Origin: Chrysomallon squamiferum | Taxonomy: Eukaryota > Mollusca > Gastropoda > Neomphalida > Peltospiridae | Length of the DNA: 64,000 bases | NCBI GenBank assembly: GCA_012295275.1 | Contig: CM022674.1 | Location: 4,918,436-4,982,435, forward strand | Direction of reading: 5' to 3' | Shown here: positions 26,420 through 45,467 of the stretch, one piece after another | How positions within the stretch are numbered: position 1 is the stretch's first letter | Layout of the letters: every line of letters starts with the position of its first letter | Notes under the pieces: generated by a model | What the model saw: only the letters and a program-made list of their open reading frames with translations | Databases searched by the model: none | Told to the model about the DNA's origin: nothing | Translations under genes and position numbers: made by a program

Positions 26420-27456
26420 ACATTAATTTTTTTTTTATTATTTTTTATTATTATTTGATTTTATTTTTAAATTATTTCTTTTTAATCTTTTTTATTTTTC
26501 CTTTCTTATATTTTTAATCTTTCTTTTTTTAACCTTTTTCTTTTTATATCTTTTCTTTTTTTTTTTTTTTTTTTTTTTCTCACCGTTTTCTACTTATTAA
26601 AATGCTCCAAATATCTGAAATCTGAGTTAGCTCACTAGGGTTACATAATAAATACACTTGCATACTTTAACTTATATTCATTCAGTTTACAGTGTATGGT
26701 TAGTAACAGAAAAATCTACAAACTATATTAACTGGGTGATCTTTTGACAAACTGTGTCATGAAATCATATTTCTTGTAGTCATAATATTAATAATAAAGG
26801 GCATCACCTAAAATTTTCATTACAATAATTTTAATAATTACTTAACCACAACATGATTATAAAGGAATTAAATGTGTAGTGTTAGTTAACTAATTATGTA
26901 CAGTGATGTAAAAATTTCGAAATTTTTTCAATTAGTTAAACTGAAATGAAGCTGAAGAAAGGTTGAGGAATTTTCAGTGAAATATATGAATGAAAATCTT
27001 GGTTTTGGTTTTGTTATTTTTCCTTTTTTTATTTAAATATTATTTTAATTCTGTGATAAATATTCTGTGTCTAAATAGGTAGTTTTAGGATGTGTTGATT
27101 TAATAATAATAATAATAAAAACAATAATAATAATAACAATAATTATTATTGTTATTGTTATTATTGTTCTTATTGTTGTTGTCATTGTTATTATTATTAT
27201 AGTAGCAGTAATAGTAGTAGTAGTTGTTGTAGTACAGGCAGTTGTAGTAGCAGCAATAGTAGTAGAATGTATTCTTAATAATATAAAATTAATGTTTTTG
27301 AAAATATATTTTTAATTACGTTGCAAAGATTGATTAAAATAAAATATTAAATTTACATAATCAGTTTTTATTATTAATTTAAATCAAATTATTGCAATCT
27401 TTCAAGCTAATTTATTTCATATACATGTATATAATAAAGTTGTTATTTTGTAAAAT

Positions 27457-27506
<50 letters not shown>

Positions 27507-27789
27507 AATAATAATTATTATTATTATTATTTTATTATTATTTATCTTCAAATTATGAAAATATTTTACCTTTAGATTTTTGTTTGGGAATTCAATTTTA
27601 TCATAATTAAGCATGAAACCTTTTTAAAAAAATATTTAGCCACAAAGGAAAAACAATTTAATTAATTGTTTAATTTTCACTTACTTGACTAATTTTAGCA
27701 TGCACGGACACACACTCACACTGGTGTGTGTGTGTGTGTGTATGTGTGTGTGTTTGTGAGTGTGTAACTGTTTTTATTTTTCTGTTCAG
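23294..27789. other. Intergenic region, no gene found
   Basis: No supported coding exon is visible, although a short first exon of the downstream glycosyltransferase gene may hide here. It contains GA repeats (24389-24456), an AAT/AAC trinucleotide tract (25000-25290), TTA repeats (25762-25810, 26356-26417, 27458-27532), poly-T runs and a TG repeat (27722-27770). At 26124-26137 a YY1-like AAAATGGTGGC lies on the plus strand, and a reversed relative (CGCCATTTT) at about 25915. These could mark a transcription start, but that is speculative. Confidence 0.6.
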
Positions 27790-28322
27790 AACTAAAATTT
27801 CAAGGCACCGTGTAAAGGTGTTTGTGTTGCTAGCTGCTGCTCTCTACCTGGCCACTGTTGTAATGAAAAAACGAACTTACCAGTTGGTGCCTTCTCTTTG
27901 GAGATATTATCAATCAAATCCAAATGGGGCAGGAAACATCTTCGTTCATCATGTGGTATGTGGCTACTCTCTCATACACATCTGCATGAACACACATACA
28001 CACACAGACACACACAGACACACACAGAGAGACACAGACACACAGACAGACACACACATGCACACACACACAATACACACAAATGCATACATACACTTAT
28101 ATGGAGAGGTAGATGATAGATAGAAAGATAGATAGATACACACACAAACAGAAAAGTGATCGGCAGATAGACAGATAGATACACAGACAGAAAATACATA
28201 TCTATAGATATAAAAACACAAAAACATAAACACAGAAGTATGTTCATATGCTTACAATGGTAGGGCAGTTTCTTTATAACATCTTCAATGAGAGATTGAG
28301 AGATCGTCTGAAAGAAAGTGAG

Positions 28323-28416
<94 letters not shown>

Positions 28417-28626
28417 GAGAGAGGGAGACAGAGAGAGACAGAGTGAGAGAGAGAGGGAGACAGAGAGAGAAAGAGAAGAGAAAGAGAGAGAGAGGGGGAG
28501 ACAGAGAGACAGAGTGAGAGAGAGAGACAGAGAGACAGAGAGAAGAGAGTGAGAGAGAGGAAGACAGAGAGGGAGACAGAGAAGAGAGAGAGAAAGAGAA
28601 GAGAAGAGAGAGGGAGAGAGAGACAG

Positions 28627-28664
<38 letters not shown>

Positions 28665-29446
28665 AAGAGAGAGGGGGAGAGAGAGTCAGTCACACACAGA
28701 CACATTAAATATTAGATTATCTCATTTAAATATCCCATTTAAAAAAAAAAATAATTAAAAAAAACATTTACTGTGGTTGTAGTTGGAATGTGACAAACTG
28801 TTCAGTGGAGATGCAGAGAGCCAGGACATTGCACTTGACATAACAAACCACTGGAGATACGTACCTTTCACCACCAGTCAGTACGTGAAGTGGACAGCAA
28901 ACTGCAGACGCTTCGTCAGCGACCGCAACTACATCGTCAATGTGTCTGACAAAGAAAGAGACTTCCCTATCGCCTTCGGCATCCTTGTGTACACAGACGT
29001 CGAACAGTTTGAACGGCTTTTGCGTGCGATCTACCGACCCAGCAACGTCTACTGCGTTCACATCGACACAAAATCAACACACGAGTTTAAGAAAGCAGTC
29101 AGCAGAATTGTCGACTGTTTTGACAATGTTTTTCTGTCGTCTGTGTCGTTCAAAGTGACCTGGGGCAGTTTGACAGTGCTGCTTCCAGAGATTGTGTGTA
29201 TTCAGGATCTTTTTAAATACAAGTGGAAGTACTACATCAATCTCACGGGACAGGAATTTCCACTGAAGACAAATCATGAACTGGTGGATATTCTGATGGC
29301 GTACAATGGTGCTAATGATATACATTATGACTCGAAGTAAGATGATGCATTTTATAACTGTATTTAAAATTATGTCTTGAAGATGTTTTCGTTGAAATGT
29401 TTAGGCTTCAGGAGTAAATACAGTTATTTCATGTGGATATCTCATT

Positions 29447-29502
<56 letters not shown>

Positions 29503-29618
29503 GTTCTTAGTTGAAAAAGATGAAAGGCAGAATGGTGAAAAATGGGCATTGCTGGACAAAAGTTCTTAGAACTTTAATTTATTATTTTTATTTTTATTTA
29601 TTTATTTTTTTTTTTTAT

Positions 29619-29673
<55 letters not shown>

Positions 29674-31433
29674 TATTATTTTATTATTTTTTATTTTTTT
29701 TTTTTTTTTGTATCTACTGTTTTTTCCCTCCTATTAAGTTGTATCTTCAGACAAAATACTGATATAAATCGGCAATAATGTGTTCATTTGCAATATAAAG
29801 AAATAAAATTCAGAGATAGGTCAGATTAAATCCAGATGCAATAAATAATTACTTGGAAGAATATATTTATTTGTATTGCTGAAAATACATCATAATACTG
29901 TACACTGCACAAAAAAATTCCTTCAACTTATATGTAAGTTTATCCATACATTTGATTTAATGACAGTTAAAATGTATTCACAAGGAACACCTGTGTTTTT
30001 CTTTATATTTCTAGAGACATAGGTAATACAAATGAAGAGATTAAATTTTATATTTCTTTATAACAAAAACAAAATATATATATACCTTCCATATGCCTTG
30101 TATTAAACTTTATATTTCTATATGATACAGAAATATATTCTGTCCACACCTTGCATGTTATTAATTACTTTTATCTTTCTTTTTAAAATAAAATTATTTT
30201 TTTCAGAGTGGAGGATACATTCATCAGATGGGAAGATGCTGGTAGCCCTCCTGATGGTTTAACTTTGAGGAAAGGATCTGTACACATCACAGCTAACAGA
30301 GAATTTCTTGAGCAGATTCTTGCATCTGAGGTAGCTTTTCATTTCATAATGTGGCTGAAAAATACTGGAATACCAGATGAAACTTTCTTCAGCACCTTAA
30401 ACCACAACCCACAATTAGGTCTTCCAGGATCTTATAAATACACTGGTATGTATTGTCTGTCTCTTCATCTGTTAGTCTGTTCATTATCTTAACCATAATT
30501 AGGTCTTCCAGGATCTTATAAATACAGTGGTATGTATTATCTGTCTCTTCGTCTGTTAGTCTGTTCATTATCTTAACCATAATTAGGTCTTCCAGAATCT
30601 TATAAATACACTGGTATGTATTGTCTGTCTCTTCATCTGTTAGCTTTAACCATAATTAGGTCTTCCAGAATACTTTATGTACAGTAGTATGTATTGTGTT
30701 TTTGTCTGTTCCTTTTCTTAACCACAAATAGGTCCTCCAGGATGTTATGAACTCAGTAGTATGTACTGTCTGTTGTCTGTTCATCTCTTAGTCTGTCCTT
30801 TATCTTAAGTCGAAGATAGGTCTACTAGAATAATATAAATATGATGGTATGTGTTGTCCAATATCCTAAACCAAAGTATGAATGTAATGCCTGTGTTGTC
30901 TGTTTGTTCCTCTAAATCACAGTTAGGTTTTTCAGGATACTGTAAATATAATGGTATGTACATCTATCTGTTCATTTGTTAGTCTGTCCAATTATGTTAA
31001 ACCAAAAAAAAAGATATTTCAGGATTGTATAAATGTACTCGTAGTTATTGTCTATCTATTCATCTGTATAAAATGTCCATTATCATAAACCAAAGATAGA
31101 ATTAGTTAAATATAATGATATGTATTGTTTTTGTCTATTCATCTGTTAGTTTGTCCATCATCTTAAACCAGTGATAGGTCTTCTACAATTATATATTATC
31201 ATGCCATACATATACTGTTGGTCACATGATCAAATTTTCCTAAGTGTCCTTACAGAACTGTTGCCTGTGTTCTGTGTTTTGTTTGTTTGTTTGTTTGTTT
31301 GTTTGTTTATTTTTATTATATTTATTATTTTTTTTTTTTTATTAAGGATGTCAGGGCTATTACAGATTTAATACCTTTTTATTATCACTACTGTTACTAT
31401 TACTATTATTACTATTGCTAATATTACTACTAC

Positions 31434-31493
<60 letters not shown>

Positions 31494-32184
31494 GTATTTA
31501 TTTATTTATTTATTTTATACATTTCTATATAAAGAAAGACCAGTAATGAACTGGAAGCTACCTGCAGTCTAAATTACTTTATTACATACTTTATCATTAG
31601 CAAAGGTTGTCATTCAGCAGCATACCAATCAGCATTAAAAAGTCTTAGAACTTAATCAGAGTTAGACATTTGCAGAAATATGCAGAAATTTGGCATCTCT
31701 TTCCATAATCACATGATTCTAACTTTATAGGGACGATACTGTTTATTTTAATCTTGTTATATATAATTCTAATTATTTATTTATTTGTTTGTTTATTTAT
31801 TTATTTCCTTCCTGTATTTTCAAAGCATCAAAGAATGGTCATAAACCTTTCATGGCAAGGTACAAGCTGTGGGGAAAAGAAGCCATTCCAAGAAACATCA
31901 CATGCTATGGATTATACAGTCGCGGAATCTGTGTTTTCGGAATCAAGGATTTGCCAAAGTTGGCAGGTCGTAAAGAACTGTTTGTGAATAAATTCTACCA
32001 GGATTTTGAACCCCTGGCCTACGACTGCGTAGAGGAGAGATATTTCAGGAAAGTGAAAGAAGAAATGGAAGGAACAACACATATTAATGTTTCCTTTTAT
32101 GCATCTCTGGACTTTGTCATAAACCAGATTAAATCAAACAGAACAACAACTGAACTTGAAAACAGAACTTTATATTTTTATTAG
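27790..32184 (+). CDS. GCNT: Core-2-type beta-1,6-N-acetylglucosaminyltransferase (GT14 family)
   Basis: Exons are 27790-27955 (phase 2 in), 28783-29336, 30207-30445 and 31826-32184, with the stop at 32182-32184; all junctions keep frame, giving about 439 residues. The family adds GlcNAc in beta-1,6 linkage to form branched O-glycans or I-branches in the Golgi. A short basic tail (RTKISRHRVK) precedes a hydrophobic anchor (VFVLLAAALYLATVV), giving type II topology. Exon 2 has the GT14 block YCVHIDTKS and YINLTGQEFPLKTN. Exon 3 has GSVHITANREF and IPDETFFSTL, where the PDE glutamate matches the family's proposed catalytic Glu. Exon 4 has GICVFGIKDL and LFVNKF. The initiating Met is uncertain: an AG acceptor precedes 27790, so a tiny upstream exon is likely, but the frame is also open back to an ATG at 27728 inside a TG repeat. 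Substrate class (core 2 or I-branching) cannot be settled by eye. Confidence 0.9.
27985..28690. repeat. CA and GA microsatellites in GCNT intron 1
   Basis: A CACACA/GACA-rich tract (27985-28090) and GATA-like repeats are followed by a long GA-rich tract (about 28318-28690). Arg/Glu and Ser/Leu reading frames here are repeat artefacts. Confidence 0.9.
30401..31190 (+). repeat. Minisatellite duplicating the GCNT exon 3 donor junction
   Basis: The unit is about 84 bp. It starts inside exon 3 (about 30401), crosses the donor (ACTG then GTATGT at 30445/30446) and repeats downstream, with clear second and third copies at 30493 and 30577. Copies decay progressively to about 31190. The early copies therefore carry the last ~45 bases of exon 3 plus a donor. 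Confidence 0.85.
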
Positions 32185-32189
32185 TTTTC

Positions 32190-32730
32190 ATTGTTTTATT
32201 CATTTTTATATTGAGTTATTGAAATTTATATCTTCTCAATCCAGATTAATTTTCCTGTGAGTTACTGAAATGATTGACATAAGTTTTGAATTTAATCATG
32301 AGTAATAGAACTTTGAAAGATGAATTATTGAGTTACAGAATTTTATTACACAAGTTATTGAATTTTTTTATGTCACAGAACGTCATAACACAAGTTGCTG
32401 TATTTAATAATGTTATACGTTTTTGTATAGCGAGTTATGGAATTTTATTGAATTTCATATGAACTTTTGAATTGTACACTGTGAGTTATAGAACTGTATA
32501 TAATGAATTTCTTAATCTGATGATGTGTACAGATGTATACTGTGTGAGTTATTAAGCATTGTTGGTTATTTAACTTTATAAAATGAGTTACTGAATTTCA
32601 TACAATAAGTTTTTCAATAAGGATATGAGTTACTGACCATTACGACTTGAGTTATTGACCTTTTTAGGTATGTTATTGAACTTAACATTTGAGTTACAGG
32701 ACTTTATAGTTTATAATGTGAGTTAAATAT
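32190..32730 (+). repeat. Degenerate minisatellite in the GCNT 3' flank
   Basis: Imperfect repeats of GAGTTATTGAATTTTATA-like text occur every few tens of bases just after the stop codon. They probably lie in the 3' UTR. Confidence 0.6.
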
Positions 32731-35329
32731 ACTTTTAAAATTAATGCTAAGTAAAATAAGTAGCCATTTTTCATATTACATCAGTGTGATTGTATAACAC
32801 AGGCAGAACAGCACTAATCCATTATCTCTAGTCCAGGATTATTTGACAATCCATAAGTTTCATGATTTATCACAAAAAATAAATAGAATAATAATAAAAT
32901 AAATAAATAAATAATAATTATTATTATTATGATGTTGATGATGATGATGAAGATGATGATGATGATAATGATAATAATAAATCAAATATTTACTATTTAT
33001 TAACAGTAAATTATTCTGCTATTTCTTTTTCTACTGCTATGCTATTTTATAGAGTAAAAAAAATGATGGAATAATGGTGAAAGAGATGCATGGTTGGAGA
33101 GAGGGAATAAAAGACAGATACTTTCACTCAGAGGAATATGCACACACACACAAACACACACACACACACACACACAACTGAACACACACGAGGGCCAATA
33201 GTATCTGAGTTTGAGTGGCAGTTTGAATGTCTGTGTACATGTGAATGTGTAAATGTTTACACATACAAACATACATACATTCACATATATATGTATATGT
33301 ATATATATATATACACAGAGAAACACGTGTGTATGTACTGATGTGTGTGTTGTGTTAAATTTATTGTTTATTGTTCATATTTCTTTCAAAGGGCATTAGA
33401 GAACGTTTTTAAGCATCAAAATAAAACATGCTGATGGAGAAAACCATTGTTGTTGTTGTTTGTTTTTGTTATTTTTAATGCTACAGTTGTAGTATTTATT
33501 TAGTGAAGAAAATGAATGGAGAGACAATAGAAAAACAGACAAAAAGATAAAGAAATACAAAAACATGAAAAAGGTCACAGGAAAAAGAAATGTATATTAA
33601 AGTATCAGTATTCTTCAACTTTGTGTTTGTGTGTGTGTGTACATATATCTCTGTTTATGTCTGTATATGAGTGAGTATATGTGTGTATTCTTGAGTGCAT
33701 CTATATGTGCATGTATGTTTATGTATGGTTGTATTTATTTGAGTGTGATTGTATATGTGTGTGTTTTTGTGAGATTGTGTGTGTGTGTGTGTGTGTGTGT
33801 GTTTGTATGTATGTATGTAAATGATTGTGGATGTCTAACATCTGGCTAAATAGTTTTACTGTTTAAATCAAATATTAATAAATGAATACTACCACCAGTA
33901 ACAGGAATAATAATAACAACAACAATGATGATGATTATACTAAAAATAAATCCAACAGTGATGATGATACTAAACTGTTTCAATAATAACTATGATTTGA
34001 TAACATGAATACTACATTTAATAATAAACACTGACCTCTAATACAAATTAATCATTTTTTTGTTTACATAAACTGGTCTGCCATCTTACATGTTAAATAC
34101 TGTTAGTATTGCATTATGCTTTGTTTGCTTTAAGAGTTCTTTAGGTACTGTGTGTTCAGCTTCAGCAATGTAAATAGTTCACAGTATTGGCTATGTGTGG
34201 TAACCTAGGTTACAACACAAGTTGTCAGTATTCACATATTTTATTTACTTCTATAATGATAGCATTAACAATAGTTATCAAAGATGCTTATGTATTTCTT
34301 TTTGTTTTTTCGTGGGTTTTTTGGTCATTTTTGTTGTATTTGTCTGTAAGAAATTACAAAGTTGATGTTTTATGGTTATTAAAGTTATGTTTATGTTATG
34401 ATCTCCAGCAAGTACATCTGAACTCTCTCTCTCACACACACACATACACCCACACACACACACACACACACGTGTTACAAGAAATAATTACATATTTTGA
34501 ATATTTTATATAAAAATCACTGAACTGAAAGTAACGTGGCCTAAGTTGTTAATGATCCACGAAATCTGGATATCCACAGAACCAAGGCTTTGTTAAAAAC
34601 CAACAAGCTGTTACAATGAGGACATGTTTGTTTGTTTTGGTTAGCAGATAACAATAAAGCTGAATGGACTGTTTGGACTCATATTTGTTCAGTTTTAGAA
34701 GAACTGCTGTCTTAAGTGTTCCCCATCTACAGCACTGGCTGTCATGATCTCTAGCATCTCTCCTGAAACTCTCAGTCGACTTCAATCACAGGATGATTTA
34801 CATGCAACCAATGCACTGCCATTTACTGAGTGAATCAGAATTTAAACGTTTTTCCAGAAATTTTCAGGAATAAGAAATATATCCTAATTATACATATTTC
34901 CAAACAAACACACACACACATGCCAACATGCATAAACATGTACAACATTCAGAGTTAAATACATTAACATATACATACATACATACATACATTCACACAC
35001 ACATACACACATACTGACAGAGTGTGAGGTCGTGATTGGACTTTGTCCTTTTGTACATTCCCATATTGTCTGTGTGTCGTCTAATCAGACACACACACAC
35101 ACACACACACAGATACATGTATACATACATACAGACAGACAGACACAAAGACACATGCATATATACATACATACATACATAAAGTTCTGATAACATTAAT
35201 TTATTAAACAAAGGCTCTGGATTGAGTTCTGGTAAAAAAAAAATAAACAAGATTAATAGTAGGATTTAGAACAAATATCTGAAATTCACTTTAATTTATT
35301 TTATTAACAGTGCATCACACACAAATTGG
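32731..35329. other. Intergenic region between GCNT and CENATAC
   Basis: No supported exon. It holds TAA/ATG trinucleotide tracts (32880-32985), CA/TG microsatellites (33140-33175, 33620-33800, 34430-34470, 35085-35110) and unclassified AT-rich sequence. Confidence 0.55.
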
Positions 35330-36190
35330 TATAAGATATTAATATTCAGCAGAGAAGTAAAAATCTGATTGTCTATTTTTGAGAAATGGAAAGTAAATTC
35401 CAGTTAAGGCATCAACCAGTGAATACATTATACTTCAAATTACACCTCTCTGCTAAATACAGGAGTCTAAATGAAATTTTTGTTCTTATTAAAAGACAAT
35501 ACATGATCCTGAATTAAATGGAGTTTTCTATCAACTGTGGAAAATACTGAATTATAAATCAAAGTTTTGTTCTGTCAAAAATAAATAGTTGTTGGTTCTG
35601 AATTTATTTATCAGTATTAAAAATAAAATTTAGTTCATCTGTTATTGGTAGCATAAATTATGAGTTTATCAATAAAATTTTGAAATCTGTAAATAACAGA
35701 AAATACCAAATTCAAATGAACTTTTTGTTCTTTTTTTTTCTTGATTTTTTTCCCCCTCTGTAAATATAAATACCTGAGTATAAATTAAATATTTCTTCAG
35801 AACTATGAAACCAAATTTATTTTCTCTAAGTGGAATTAAATACCTTGAATCACAATTTCATTTTGTCAGTAGTAGAAAATATTTCATTTGGATACAAATA
35901 CCGATTTTGTTATTAAGAAAATAAAAACATTTAATCAGATTTAATATCTGCCAACAGCAGAAAATACTTCATTTTGTCAGTATTTGAAAGTAACTGATTT
36001 TGAAGCAAATTTTATTTACACTTGACTTTGAATATTTGATTTCTGCTAATAACTGAAAAACACCCATGAATCAAATTTTGGTTCTGTTAACAGCAGAAAA
36101 TACTCGAATTTCAATCAAAATCGGGTTTCGTCAGGAGTATAAAATAGCTGACTTCAAATCAAATTTCAGATCTGTCATCAATAAAAATAA
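35330..36190. repeat. Degenerate ~65-bp minisatellite 3' of CENATAC
   Basis: Imperfect copies share the blocks CAAATTTTGTTCTGT and CAGAAAATAC with variable spacing. The array ends about 70 bases beyond the CENATAC stop codon and may form part of its 3' UTR. Confidence 0.55.
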
Positions 36191-36257
36191 AATAAACTTT
36201 TGTCTTGGAAGTCTTTTTTTCTCTCTCTGCAAATGCTAGACAACATCAGAGACTGTA

Positions 36258-42922
<6,665 letters not shown>

Positions 42923-44064
42923 TATTGTACACTGTTCATTCGTACGTGTTACGCAGGTCCAGCATAGAATAACCTAAAAGAGCCGAAAATAAACTAAAAT
43001 AACTATAACGAAAAAAAAAAGAGATATAAATTATAATATAAATTTATAACCATATGCAAATTAATAAGCAGTTAGATTTTAAATGATTTAAAAAGACCGA
43101 AATCAGGAAAATACTTTTTGAAAGAAGGTCGTACTGAAATAAATACTAAAATAGGAGACAAACAAAATTTATAAATTAATTTTTAGAACCTTTAACATAC
43201 TGTTTAATTTATTGTTAATTAATAATCATTAATGATCATTATAAATATATTGCATTTAAAGTGTGATGAAAGAGATATAATAATTTTGTTTACTATTTAT
43301 TTTTATTCATTTTGGTTTTAATTAGTTTACATTCACTGATTCTGACAGTTCCATACTAACCGGAAGTGAATTGTGCGGAAAAAAGGAAATAAACTGATAA
43401 ACAAAACTGACAAAAATACTTAATTTAATCTCTGAATCATTATATATCTTAAATAGTAAGTTTAATTGATTAGAATATTACGTCAATTCCGGATTTTAAA
43501 GATCCATTTGTTTCTCTTTTCATTACATTCGTATTTAATAATTTCAGATAGTCTATTTCCGTTATAAGCTCAAATTCGGTATATTTACGTTAGTTATTGG
43601 TTTTATTAGATGAAATTATACGATCTAAACAAACTTGATATATTAATGGAGCTTAAAGACTGAATTATATTACTTTTTATATATCTTTTCAAAGTCTTGG
43701 AGTTTATATATGTAATGTTCATTTACTCAAATGTTCAATACGTTGTTTTTCGATTTGTAATAGAATTATTAATTAATCAATTATATACGGTTTAATACAT
43801 ATAAATATTGTAATATGATGCACCATTACCATCAGAATATTGATTTTAATTTACCACTGATGTTAATTTCAAAGTTAAAATTCATAATTATGACTAATTT
43901 TACAATTAGGTATAATAATAATGATAATCAAATGAAAGAAAGTAAAAATACATAATTTAAATGTTAGAACATCAGGAATCTTTGCGAAAATGACACTGAC
44001 AGAATTTTAATTTTATTTCAGCAAAAACTTATAAGAATTCGAGGATTAATTTAAAATCTTCAGA
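42923..44064. promoter_or_regulatory. Probable bidirectional promoter region, CENATAC and GPS2
   Basis: The two start codons face away from each other across 1.14 kb with no coding exon between them. At 43359-43368 ACCGGAAGTG is a perfect ETS-family (GABP-like) site, typical of housekeeping bidirectional promoters. Two AG acceptor-like sites near 44022 and 44061-44063 just before the GPS2 ATG suggest an untranslated first exon further upstream. Confidence 0.5.
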
Positions 44065-44180
44065 ATGCCTGCTCTATTAGAGAGACCGAAAATGTCACTG
44101 ACAATGTATCAAGCTCTCAAAAGACATATCATTAAAGAAAGAGAGCGGAAAAAACAAGGTTTGAACAATTTTATATATTA

Positions 44181-44227
<47 letters not shown>

Positions 44228-45398
44228 GCTGTTAAAAAGGGGCTTTAAACTTAAAGTATTTGTCATTTGAATGTACAAAAACACCCTAATAACTGGTATA
44301 GATCTGTTAACTACAGTTTCATTCTTTATTTTTCATTGATATTTTTTTGGAGGGGGGAGAGAAGGAGTATTTATAAAAAACTTTGTCTGGAAAAATCAAC
44401 AAATTCAGTTTAGTTCAAGTCCTACATTATTTATACATCAGGTTACATACACTCAATATAAAGTGTGATAGGCATTTCACAATTTTTACAATAAAATAGG
44501 ACACATTTATTTATTTCACTATTTTTCGCTCTTTTTTCTTTCTTCCTGTATTTTCTTCTTTTCTTTTTTACTTTTCTTTTCAGAACAATTGCAGGATAAA
44601 CTGATGGAAGAACGAACACAGAAAGAGAGAGAGATGAAGAAAAAGAAAGAAGAAGCTGACACCCTTACACTGGAGCAGACAAAAGAACAGGTAACCATGG
44701 TGACAACAGGGTCGAATATCATCAAAGTTTTTATTAAAGATGTGTCCTTCTTGCTGTGCTTGTTTTTTTCATTGTATTCTGTTCAGCTTGCTTTACTCTG
44801 TCAATGTTACCCAAAAATTTTGGAAGTGGCATATACCATATGATAAATAAATCATAAATTTTTGGTTTTTAAATTAATAATAATAATAATTAATTAACGA
44901 TAATTAATAAAAAATATAAATAGTTACAGTTATAAAAACATGAGATAATTATTCATGAAAAAAATAATAATAATAAAATTTAGTAAATATTATTCACAGG
45001 GCAAAACAATACAAATATTCAGATTATGGATTCTTAAAGATTTTTAAAGATATTTTTCTAGGTCTTATTAAAATATTCATTAAACTTTTATCAAAGATTA
45101 TTAATCTAAACTGAATCGTTCTTTTATAACCATCTAATTACATTCAAGTATGATATTCAAACACACAATCCTGCATACACAGACATACACAAACGTACAG
45201 ACATACACAAACTGACTGATTAATGAGGATTAAAAAAGATCTTTGCCACTGCATTTTCAGCTATTTTTTCTTAAGTTTCACAGAGTTGGATACATTTTGA
45301 CACAGCTATCTATTATTATTATTTATTTATTTATTTATTTATTTAAAATTCTTTTTTTTTTTTTTTTTAAATTAATTTCTTTCTTTCTTTTTTTTAAA

Positions 45399-45467
<69 letters not shown>

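Noticed and set aside
28248-28758. Arg/Glu-rich and Ser/Leu-rich frames around 28.3-28.7 kb
   Set aside because: Pure products of the GA microsatellite in GCNT intron 1.
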